Of a stretch of DNA of 64,000 bases, positions 15,636-23,272 are shown piece after piece; position 1 is the first letter of the stretch, and the number at the start of each line of letters is the position of its first letter. Source of the stretch: SG8-30 sp964406445 (GTDB lineage Bacteria > Pseudomonadota > Gammaproteobacteria > Steroidobacterales > Steroidobacteraceae); the NCBI GenBank assembly GCA_964406445.1, contig CAYORU010000011.1, positions 1 through 64,000 of the forward strand. Reading direction: 5' to 3'. The notes beneath the pieces were generated by a model. The model saw nothing but the letters and a program-made list of their open reading frames with translations, made no database searches and was not told the origin of the DNA. The translations under genes were made by a program, and so were the position numbers.

Positions 15636-17603
15636 TCAGGGCGTCACGATCGCAAACCGCCCGTCCGGCCGGTCCAGCATCGAGAACAGCAGCAGCAGCT
15701 GCACCCGGCTTCCTTCGACCCTGAGGTCGTCCGACATCAGCAGGTCCTTCACGCCCGCCTCGCCGACGCCGAGGCGCACCAGCAGGTCGCGGGTGAGGTA
15801 GACGGTCGCGTCGGCCTCCTCCACCGGCGGCGACTCGCGGTGGTGCAGCACGGCGTTCTCGAGCTCGACCACGTGCGACTCGCGCAGGTCCTCGAACACG
15901 AAGTTGAAGGTCATTCGCTTGCCGTCCGCCTCTGGCCCGTTCAGCCGCACGGCCAGCGAGTCGAGCATCCGCGCCGGCGGCGTCTCGAGCAGGAGACCCA
16001 GCGCGTTCCTCGGCGCCGTGGCCGGGCCCTGCGCGCCGTGGCGAAGCTCGTAGGCGCCGGTCAGGTAGACGTCGCGCCAGGGCCCCGACTCGGCCCGATA
16101 GCCTAGTTGATCATAGGTTTCGGCGAGCAGCGCCTTCGCCTCGCGATGGCCGGGCTCGGCGAACACGAGGTGATCGAGCAGCGTCGCCGCCCAGCGATAC
16201 TCGCCTGCCTCGAAGGCCGCCCGGCCCTTCGCCAGCACCTCGGCGGCACCGCCCATCGCCGCCACGTACTTCTCCGCCGCCGCCTCGGGCGGCAGCGGGT
16301 CGAGGTTCGCCGGGTTGCCGTCGTACCAGCCGAAGTAGGCCTGGTAGACCGCCTTGGCGTTGTGCTTCACGGTGCCGTAGTAGCCGCGGTTCGCGAAGCG
16401 GCCGCGCAGCGTCGAGGGCAGTTCGAGCTCTTCGGCGATCTCGCGCGGCGTGAAGCCGGCATTCGCGAGCCTGAGCGTCTGGTCGTGGAGGTAGCGATAG
16501 GTGTCGCGCTGGGCCTTCAGGTACTCCACCGCGCGGTCGTTGCCCCAGACCGGCCAGTGGTGGCTCGCGAACACGACCTCCATGTCGCCGAAGCGACGCA
16601 GCGCCTCGTCGATGTAGCCGCTCCACTTCATCGCGTCGCGCACCTTCGCGCCGCGCAGGGTGTAGAGGTTGTGCATCGTGCGCGAGACGATCTCCGCGCC
16701 GCACCAGGCTTTCTTCGCCGGCAGGTAGAAGGTCAGCTCGGCCGGCGCCTCCGACTCCGGCGCGTACTGGAACACGAACTCGACGCCGTCGAGCGTCATG
16801 GCCTGCGGCGTGCGATCGACGAGCAGCGTCGGCGCCCGGATGCTGAGCGTGCCGATGGCCGGCGCCTTGCCGAGGCCCGTGTCCACGTGGCCGGTCGGCG
16901 AGCGCGGCAGCGGCGTGCCGTACATGAAGGCCGCGCGCCGCGTCATCGCGATACCCGCCAGCGTGTTCTCGCTGGTCGCCTCCTCCATGAAGCCCGCGGG
17001 AGCGACGATCGGGATGCGCGCGGCGGCGGCCGGGTCGTCCGGCAGCACGCCCGCCACCCCGCCGAAGTGATCCGCGTGGCTGTGCGTGAAGACGATCGCC
17101 GAGATCGGCCGGTCGCCGAGGTGGCGGCGGGCGAGCGCAAGCGCCGCGGCGGCCGTCTCGTTCGCGGTCAGCGGGTCGACCAGGATCCAGCCGGTCTCGC
17201 CCTCGATCAGCGTCATGTTCGCCAGGTCGTAGCCGCGCACCTGCCAGACGCCCGGCACGACCTCGAACAGGCCGTGCAGGCCATTCAGCTGCGCCTGTCG
17301 CCACAGGCTCGGGTTCACGGTCGGCGGCGCGTCGCCCGCGACGAAGGCGTAGTCGCTCGCCTGCCACAGCGCCGAGCCGTCCGGACCGACGATGGCCAGC
17401 GGCTCGTCGGTCGCGATGAAGCCGCGGCGCGCGTCGTCGAAGTCCTGCGCATCGGAAAGCGGCAGCGCTTGCGCCACCGCGCGATTGAATTCAGCCGTGG
17501 CGGGCGTCGCGGCCGTTTTGGCGCGCGGGTCGCTCGCGGGCGAACACGCCGCCAGCAGGCCTGCCGTCACGAGCACCAGCGTCCCGCGGATTTCAATGGT
17601 CAT
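15636..17603 (-). CDS. Alkylsulfatase (SdsA1/BDS1 type, metallo-beta-lactamase fold)
   Basis: 655 residues from the ATG at 17603; AGGGGG lies 5 nt upstream, a better fit than the GTG two codons earlier. The leader has a lipobox-like LAAC (Cys 20). The metallo-beta-lactamase motif is FTHSHADHFGG (H174, H176, D178, H179). The metal ligands continue in FASHHWPVWG. A helical dimerisation region and an SCP2-like C-terminal domain (LLLETPPARMLDSLAVRLNG onward) complete the usual architecture. These enzymes hydrolyse primary alkyl sulfates such as SDS to alcohol and sulfate, normally in the periplasm. No sulfate-uptake or alcohol-oxidation gene is next to it. Confidence 0.93.
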   Translation of the reverse strand: MTIEIRGTLVLVTAGLLAACSPASDPRAKTAATPATAEFNRAVAQALPLSDAQDFDDARRGFIATDEPLAIVGPDGSALWQASDYAFVAGDAPPTVNPSLWRQAQLNGLHGLFEVVPGVWQVRGYDLANMTLIEGETGWILVDPLTANETAAAALALARRHLGDRPISAIVFTHSHADHFGGVAGVLPDDPAAAARIPIVAPAGFMEEATSENTLAGIAMTRRAAFMYGTPLPRSPTGHVDTGLGKAPAIGTLSIRAPTLLVDRTPQAMTLDGVEFVFQYAPESEAPAELTFYLPAKKAWCGAEIVSRTMHNLYTLRGAKVRDAMKWSGYIDEALRRFGDMEVVFASHHWPVWGNDRAVEYLKAQRDTYRYLHDQTLRLANAGFTPREIAEELELPSTLRGRFANRGYYGTVKHNAKAVYQAYFGWYDGNPANLDPLPPEAAAEKYVAAMGGAAEVLAKGRAAFEAGEYRWAATLLDHLVFAEPGHREAKALLAETYDQLGYRAESGPWRDVYLTGAYELRHGAQGPATAPRNALGLLLETPPARMLDSLAVRLNGPEADGKRMTFNFVFEDLRESHVVELENAVLHHRESPPVEEADATVYLTRDLLVRLGVGEAGVKDLLMSDDLRVEGSRVQLLLLFSMLDRPDGRFAIVTP

Positions 17604-17758
17604 GGGCACCCCCTGGGCGGGATTGTGCCACCGCCGGGCCCGTCATCCGCGCCGGCGGGCTGCGTCGCACCGGGGCCGTCCTCGAGCCCCGCGCGAGCCA
17701 ATCGCGCCACGACGATCGTTTCAGGAGCGGAACCCCAGCAGCGACTCGGAGACACCGC

Positions 17759-18736
17759 ATGTCGACCAACGACCCGTCCGCCGGCGTCACCCTGACCCGC
17801 CGTGAGCTCTTCGCGGGAGCCGGCGCCGCGGCGGGCGCGCTTGCCGCGCTCGGCGGCCTCGGCGCCACGCTCGCCCCTGCCGCCCAGGCGGCGGTCAGGA
17901 GCCGGCAGTATTTCGCCAGCTTCGTGAACCTCGAGCTCGACGGGCAGTTCGCAGGACGCCTGCTGTCCGCCACGGGCGGCGAGGCGTTGATCGTCCCCGC
18001 CGGCTTCGACGAGGCGACCCGGACTCTGAAGGGCCCCTCCCTGCGCTACGAGCCGCTGGCGCTCGTCTTCGGCGACATGTCGGCCGCGGTGTTCGACTGG
18101 GTCGGCAAGGCGTCGACCAACAGCGCCAGCCCGCGGACCGCGGCCGTGGTCGCCTACGACGCGGCTGGCAAAGAGGTCTATCGGCTCGCAATGCAGAACG
18201 TGCGACTGTCCGAGATGCTGTTCGACTCGCTCGACGCCGGGCGCGCCGAAGTGCTGCGTGTTTCCGCGAAGCTGCAGCCCGGGCAGTCGACCCACGATCT
18301 GTCTGCCAGGACGACATACAAGGGCGAGGTCTTCAAGCAGACCCCGCTGCTGCGCTCGAACTTTCGCCTCTTGGTGCAGGGCGTCGAGTCCGCCACGACG
18401 CGGGCCCGCAGCGTCGACCAGGTCGGCCTGCTGGCACGCCAGGACGGGCTGCTCGCGCCCTCGTCGCTTCGATTCACCGTGCCGCTGGCCTACGCCGCGC
18501 CGCTCTTCGGCTGGATGAACGATACGCTGGCCGGAAAGTCAGGGCCGCGGCCGGCGGAACTGCAGCTTCTGACCCGCGACCTGAGCCGGGTTTCGGCCTC
18601 GGTGACCTTCGAGCAGCTGCAGATCCTGCGCATCAGCTGCCCGCTCGACGCGCGGGGCGACCGGACGCTGCAGGAGGTCGAGGTCGAGTGCCTGCCCGCC
18701 GCGACGGTGTTCAAGATGGGCGACCTGCTGGCTTGA
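17759..18736 (+). CDS. Tat-exported protein with two phage tail-tube (gp19)-like domains
   Basis: 325 residues. GGAG lies 8 nt before the ATG. A Tat signal (TLTRRELFAGAGAAAGALAAL, about 11-30) ends near AQA. The mature part repeats itself. Unit 1 (about 50-160) has YEPLALVFGDMSAAVFDWVG, a strand with VVAYDAAGKEVYRLAMQNVR and a terminal RVSAKLQPG. Unit 2 (about 225-320) has LAYAAPLFGWMNDTLAG, RPAELQLLTRDLSRVSASV and LQEVEVECLPA. This order (F/W-D/N-W helix, then an 'amino acid-rich strand, variable loop, polarity, PE-like end') resembles T4 gp19 tail-tube proteins. There are no other phage or injection-system genes nearby. The assignment is from pattern only. Confidence 0.55.
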   Translation: MSTNDPSAGVTLTRRELFAGAGAAAGALAALGGLGATLAPAAQAAVRSRQYFASFVNLELDGQFAGRLLSATGGEALIVPAGFDEATRTLKGPSLRYEPLALVFGDMSAAVFDWVGKASTNSASPRTAAVVAYDAAGKEVYRLAMQNVRLSEMLFDSLDAGRAEVLRVSAKLQPGQSTHDLSARTTYKGEVFKQTPLLRSNFRLLVQGVESATTRARSVDQVGLLARQDGLLAPSSLRFTVPLAYAAPLFGWMNDTLAGKSGPRPAELQLLTRDLSRVSASVTFEQLQILRISCPLDARGDRTLQEVEVECLPAATVFKMGDLLA

Positions 18737-18757
18737 CCGCGGCGGGCTCGACGCCAC

Positions 18758-19882
18758 TCACCCCAGCGTGAGCGTCGCCCGATCCCGCTCGACGCGAAGC
18801 GCCGCGCCCAGCTCCCCGCTCATTTTCGCCAGGCGACCGAGGATGCGCTCGGCAGCCGCACCGGTCGCGATCCGCGGCCGGCCGCGCGTTTCGAGGTGGC
18901 GCGCCGGGTCATCACCGGTCTCGTTCAGCACCACGGGCACCGCCTCGAGGGCCGCCAGGCGCCCGTCCTCGAACTCGCAGTGGACAATCACCGTCTCCCA
19001 CACCTCGGCCGGGTAGTAGCCGACTTCCGTGCGGGTATGGAAGACCAGGCTGCCGAGGTCGTGCAGCAGCGGCCGGCCGCGGTAGAGCTCGATGCCGTGC
19101 AAGAGCGGCGCGCCGTGGCTGACGAAGACCTGTGCGCCGGCCTCCACGCAGCGGCGCGCGAAGTCCCGCGCCCAGGGCTTGGTGACCGCCATGTCCTCGC
19201 CCCATTCGTGGTTGTGCAGGTAGGCGACGACGCAGTCGCCCGAGGCGGCGGCGGCGGCGATCGAGTTCAGGTTGCGCGCGACGTCGGCCTCGTCGAGCGC
19301 GCCACCGGCGAAGCGCAGCTCGTTGACGCCGGCGCGGGTGTCGGTCGCCGCCCCGCCCTCTCGGATCTTGCCGACCGCCATGGCGACGAGCCCCACACGC
19401 GGTGCGCCCGCGACGAAGCCCGCAGCGCTCGCGGAAGCGAGGTCGGGGCCGGTGCCGGCATGCGCGAAGCCGCGCGCCGCGACCGCCTCGCGGGTCGCCA
19501 GCACGCCCTGGGTGCCGAGGTCCCAGGCATGGTTGTTGGCGAGCGACAGCAAGTCGAAGCCCATGCGCTTCACGCAGTCGAGCACCGCGGGCTCCGCCGC
19601 GTGCATGAAGCCGCCCTCGCGCGTCGGTGCTCCGCTCCTCGGCGTGCGGATCGCGACCTCGAGATTCGTGAAGGCGACCTCGCCGCGCGCCAGCTCGGCG
19701 ACGACCTGGTCGAAGCCTGGGTAAGGATCGGCGCAGAGCGGGTGCTTCATCAGCGCCTGGCCGGCGAGCGTCAGGCGCAGTCGCCGCGACCTCGCCATCG
19801 TCGCGCAGCCGCCGAGCGAAGCGAGCGCGAGCGCGGCCGCACCGCCCGAGAGAAAGCTGCGGCGCCCGAGGTCAGCGCCCAT
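18758..19882 (-). CDS. CapA-family metallophosphatase-fold protein, exported
   Basis: 374 residues. The leader has a twin-arginine GRRSFLSGG and a possible lipobox (LGGC near 27), so export via Tat is likely. The PGA_cap domain is shown by AFTNLEVAIRTP, LLSLANNHAWDLGTQG and VAYLHNHEWGEDM, then VSHGAPLLHGIELYRGR with the metal-binding His residues. CapA proteins are linked to poly-gamma-glutamate capsule handling, though many members are of unknown role. It overlaps the CocE gene end by 11 bp and is the last gene of the TonB receptor-YfcC-CocE-CapA unit, which hints at handling of a peptide-like or glutamate-containing polymer. Confidence 0.87.
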   Translation of the reverse strand: MGADLGRRSFLSGGAAALALASLGGCATMARSRRLRLTLAGQALMKHPLCADPYPGFDQVVAELARGEVAFTNLEVAIRTPRSGAPTREGGFMHAAEPAVLDCVKRMGFDLLSLANNHAWDLGTQGVLATREAVAARGFAHAGTGPDLASASAAGFVAGAPRVGLVAMAVGKIREGGAATDTRAGVNELRFAGGALDEADVARNLNSIAAAAASGDCVVAYLHNHEWGEDMAVTKPWARDFARRCVEAGAQVFVSHGAPLLHGIELYRGRPLLHDLGSLVFHTRTEVGYYPAEVWETVIVHCEFEDGRLAALEAVPVVLNETGDDPARHLETRGRPRIATGAAAERILGRLAKMSGELGAALRVERDRATLTLG

Positions 19883-21761
19883 CGCCGTGCCGCGCGCCGG
19901 ATGCCGGCATCACGTCGAGCCACAACCGCGAGGGCTTGTCCCGGCACAGCCACACGCGGTTGCTCGCGCTGCGCGGCGCGTCCGCCCCACCCTGCGGCCC
20001 GCCGGTGTTGGGATTGATGTCGAATTGCGGGTAGTTGCTGCTCGATACGTCGAGCCGCAGCCGGTGGCCCCTGGCGAACCGGTTGCTGGTCGGGAACGCG
20101 CGCACCTCGACGCGGTACACCTCGCCGCGCACCGCGGCGACCTCACGCTCCCAGCCCTCGCGGTAGCGCAGCCGGAAGATACCGTCAGTCACGTTCATCG
20201 CGAAGCCCTCGGGCAGCGACTCGTCCGGCGGGTACACGTCGACCAGCTTCACGGTGAAGTCGGTGTCGGGGCAGTCAGTCGATACCCACAGTTCCGCGGT
20301 CACCTCGCCGGTGACGACGAGGTCCTCGGCGAGCGGCGCGGTCTCGAAGCTCAGGACATCCGGGCGTGCGGCGAGTGGCCCTTGCGCGGCATCCGGGCGG
20401 TAGGTGAAGGTGTCGGCGTCGATACGCTGATCGAAGGCGCCGCCCGACATCACCGGCTCGCCCGAGGTGAGCGCACCGCCGATCGTCGGCACCGGGTCGC
20501 GCGGGTCGTACAGGTATTCGGCGAAGGCGGCCCCGGATTCTGGCGGCGCCGCGTCGAGCCGGCCGCCCTCGTGCAGGTGCAGGACGGTCCGCCGCGCTTC
20601 GCGCGGTGGCCACGCGTCCGCGGCGCGCCACCGCCCTCCGTGCCGGAGCCTTCCTGCCGCATCGCGCCCGCCGGGCCCACCGCCCATCTCGAACCAGGTC
20701 ACCGGCTCGCCGAGCGCGGTGGATGGAGAACCGCCTCGCTTCAGCCACCGGTCGAACCAGCCGAGCCTCAGCGCGAGGTAGTCCGGCGCGACGTTGCCGT
20801 CGAGCGTCGCGGCCGCGCCGAAGTCGACTTCGCCGGCATGCGACTGGGACCGGTCGCCGTGGGTCCAGGGTCCCATCAGCAGCCGCACGGGCCCGCGCTT
20901 GCGCCGCGACAACTCGGTGAAGTTGCGCGTGCAGGTCGACGCGTACGGGTCGTACCAGCTGCCGACCACCGCCACCGGCACGTCCGGCATCGCGTCGTAG
21001 TGGCCCTCTGCCCACAGGCCGGGCCGCTGCCAGTACTCGCCGAGCGTGCCGGCACGCCACTGCTCGAAGAGGTAGGCCTCGTACTCCGGCGCCGCGGCAA
21101 GCGGCGAGTGCCCGGGGCGCCAGGGCATGTCACGGAACCACTCTACGAGGTCGACCGCCTCGAGCGCGGCGCGCCGCGTCGGGTCCGCCGCCGTGCGCGG
21201 GCTCAGCCGCGCGTGGCGAAAGGCCCAGGTCGCCTGCTTCAGCTCGAAGGCGCCGCCGCGGCGGATCCCTCCCTCGTAGGCGCTCGCAAAGCCGCCCGAG
21301 TCCATGAACATGCAGGCGAGCCCGGGCGGCGCGAGACAGGCCAGCGCCATCTGGGTGTGCGCGCCGTAGGACAGGCCCATGGTCCCGACGCGCCCGTCGC
21401 ACCACGGCTGGCGCAGGATCCAGGCGAGCGTGTCGAAGCCGTCCTCGGCCTCGTTCACGTACTTCGTGAACCGGCCCTCCGAGCGGTAGCGGCCGCGGAC
21501 GTCCTGCATCGCCACCGCGTAGCCGCGGCCCGCGAACCAGCCGGCCACCGCGGGGCGCGTCATCGGCTCGGGCCGGACGAGGCTGATCTCGCTGCGGCTC
21601 GCGCCGCGCTTGTCATAGGGCGTGCGCTCCAGCAGGACGGGGAACGGTCCGTCGCCGTGGCCGACGGGCAGGTAGACGTCGGTCGCGAGCCTGATGCCGT
21701 CGCGCATCGCGACCATCGCGTCGCGAATCGTGGTCACGCCTTCGCTGGCGATCGCGGCCAC
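19872..21761 (-). CDS. CocE/NonD family hydrolase (X-Pro dipeptidyl-peptidase S15-like)
   Basis: 629 residues from a GTG; an ATG 16 codons in (MVAMRDG) is possible. The family start MRDGIRLATDVYLP is clear. The triad can be placed at Ser131 (GLSYGAH), Asp271 (GSWYDPYAS) and His301 (GPWTHGD). The C-terminal ~200 residues are the jelly-roll PepX_C domain with DFTVKLVDVYPPD and HRLRLDVSSSNYP. Members hydrolyse cocaine, alpha-amino-acid esters, glutaryl-7-ACA or X-Pro peptides. No signal peptide is seen, so it acts in the cytoplasm. It is 4 bp after the YfcC-type transporter gene and overlaps CapA, so it probably acts on that transporter's substrate. Confidence 0.93.
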   Translation of the reverse strand: MAAIASEGVTTIRDAMVAMRDGIRLATDVYLPVGHGDGPFPVLLERTPYDKRGASRSEISLVRPEPMTRPAVAGWFAGRGYAVAMQDVRGRYRSEGRFTKYVNEAEDGFDTLAWILRQPWCDGRVGTMGLSYGAHTQMALACLAPPGLACMFMDSGGFASAYEGGIRRGGAFELKQATWAFRHARLSPRTAADPTRRAALEAVDLVEWFRDMPWRPGHSPLAAAPEYEAYLFEQWRAGTLGEYWQRPGLWAEGHYDAMPDVPVAVVGSWYDPYASTCTRNFTELSRRKRGPVRLLMGPWTHGDRSQSHAGEVDFGAAATLDGNVAPDYLALRLGWFDRWLKRGGSPSTALGEPVTWFEMGGGPGGRDAAGRLRHGGRWRAADAWPPREARRTVLHLHEGGRLDAAPPESGAAFAEYLYDPRDPVPTIGGALTSGEPVMSGGAFDQRIDADTFTYRPDAAQGPLAARPDVLSFETAPLAEDLVVTGEVTAELWVSTDCPDTDFTVKLVDVYPPDESLPEGFAMNVTDGIFRLRYREGWEREVAAVRGEVYRVEVRAFPTSNRFARGHRLRLDVSSSNYPQFDINPNTGGPQGGADAPRSASNRVWLCRDKPSRLWLDVMPASGARHGDGR

Positions 21762-21765
21762 GGGC

Positions 21766-23166
21766 TCAATACCCGATCCGCAGCGCGACGGTCAGCATCG
21801 CGACCGCCACGCCGATGTAGATGAGCCACAGCCACACCGCGTAGCGCGCCCACTGCGCCCAGCCGACCTGCGCCGCGGCGAGATAGGCGAGCAGCGTCCC
21901 GGAGGTCGGCGTCAGCAGGTTGGTGATGCCGTTGCCGAACAGGAACGCGAGCACCGTGGTCTGCGGCGACACCCCGGTCAGCTGCCCGAGCGGACCCATG
22001 ATCGGCATGCTCACCGCGGCCTGCCCGGAGGTCGAGGGGATCAGGAAGTCGAGCAACAGCTGCGAGACGAACATGCCGATCGCCGCGACCCAGGCGCCGT
22101 CTTCGCCGACGAGGCGCGTCAGCCCGTGCACGATCGAGTCGAGCACCTGCCCTCGCTCGAGCGTGATCGCGACCGCCGAGGCCACGCCGATGAGCATGGT
22201 CGCCATCAGGATCTTCTTCATGCCGCGGACGAACGCGTCCGCCGCCTCGCTCGGCCCGAGGCGCCCGGCCGCGGCGATCGCGACGCTGAGCGCGATGTAG
22301 TACGCGGACAGCTCCTCGTGGCTCCACTGCCAGCGGTTCGAGCCGTACACGAGGAAGGCGATGCCGAGGCCGACGACGCCGAGGATCAACCGATGGCGGC
22401 CCGACAGGCGCGCATCGCTGAACTCGCGCACGATGCCGTGGTCGTGGCCCTCGCGGCGGATCATGAGCAGCACGAAGGCGATGCCGACGGCCAGGAACAC
22501 CAGGTAGCAGATGAAGCGGAAGCCGGCCCCGCTGAACACCTGCACTCCCACCAGCGGCTGCGCGATGGACAGCGGGATGGGATTGCTGACCGACGACAGG
22601 TAGCCGGCCTTCACTGCGACCGTGACGATCGCGAGGCCCGTGATGTTCGAGAGCCCGAGGCGGTTGGCCATCGCCACCATGAGCGGGATGACGAGCAGGT
22701 ACTCCGAGGCGAGGCCCATGAAGGTGCTGCCGGCCGAGTACACGGCCATCAGCACCGGCACCAGCACGTACACGTTGCCGCGGATGCCGGACAGCAGCCG
22801 CTCGAGGCCCGCGTCGATCGCGCCGGTGTGGGTCATGATGCCGAACATCCCGCCGATCACGAGCACCATGAAGATGAGCCCGGCCATCCGTTCGAGCCCG
22901 CGCGGGATCGCGAGCGCCGTGTCCATCAGGCTGACCGGCCGGGCCACGCCGGGCGGGGCTGGTTCCTCCGACAGCGCGAACAGGCGCAGCGGCGAGCGGT
23001 CTTTCTCGAGGGTCTCGTAGCTGCCCGGCACGACGAGCCGTCCCTCGCGCGCGTAGGCGCCGGAGTCGAGCAGGTAGGTGAGCGCGGTCGCCAGCAGCAG
23101 GATGCCGAGCAGCACGATCACCGGGCTCGTGTGCTTCCGTTCCGTGGCGTTCGCGTCGCTCGTCAT
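21766..23166 (-). CDS. YfcC/DcuC-family membrane transporter
   Basis: 466 residues with 11-12 hydrophobic helices. Conserved loops such as STFMGLASEYLLVIPL, KAGYLSSVSNPIPLSIAQ and LLDFLIPSTSGQAAVSMPIMGP match the YfcC group of the C4-dicarboxylate/basic-amino-acid carrier superfamily. The two 'P-S/T-S-G' re-entrant-like motifs are typical of ion-transporter-superfamily proteins. It would move an amino acid, peptide or small acid across the inner membrane. It is upstream of the CocE hydrolase by 4 bp and downstream of a TonB receptor, separated by a strong hairpin region. Confidence 0.85.
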   Translation of the reverse strand: MTSDANATERKHTSPVIVLLGILLLATALTYLLDSGAYAREGRLVVPGSYETLEKDRSPLRLFALSEEPAPPGVARPVSLMDTALAIPRGLERMAGLIFMVLVIGGMFGIMTHTGAIDAGLERLLSGIRGNVYVLVPVLMAVYSAGSTFMGLASEYLLVIPLMVAMANRLGLSNITGLAIVTVAVKAGYLSSVSNPIPLSIAQPLVGVQVFSGAGFRFICYLVFLAVGIAFVLLMIRREGHDHGIVREFSDARLSGRHRLILGVVGLGIAFLVYGSNRWQWSHEELSAYYIALSVAIAAAGRLGPSEAADAFVRGMKKILMATMLIGVASAVAITLERGQVLDSIVHGLTRLVGEDGAWVAAIGMFVSQLLLDFLIPSTSGQAAVSMPIMGPLGQLTGVSPQTTVLAFLFGNGITNLLTPTSGTLLAYLAAAQVGWAQWARYAVWLWLIYIGVAVAMLTVALRIGY

Positions 23167-23204
23167 GCGGATCCGCTCGCTGGGGGCAGGCGCGTCATTC
23201 TAGG

Positions 23205-23272
23205 GCGGGCCGTGCCGGCCCGCGGGCAGCCTCGGCGCCGGGCCGGCGGCACGCCGCCGGCCCGGAGGCTGC
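23205..23272 (-). terminator. Stacked GC hairpins after the TonB receptor gene
   Basis: A 13-bp perfect stem (CCGGGCCGGCGGC at 23238-23250 with its complement at 23253-23265, 2-nt loop) lies directly 3' of the receptor stop. Flanking 8-bp arms GCAGCCTC/GAGGCTGC (23226-23233, 23265-23272) could give an alternative longer stem. A second small palindrome (GCGGGCC/GGCCCGC) follows near 23213-23226. There is no T-run, so it may attenuate or protect mRNA rather than terminate fully. Confidence 0.5.

Noticed and set aside
17759..18736. Prophage remnant
   Set aside because: The tail-tube-like protein is the only phage-like item; no integrase, terminase, capsid or att-type repeats are near, and it has a Tat signal.
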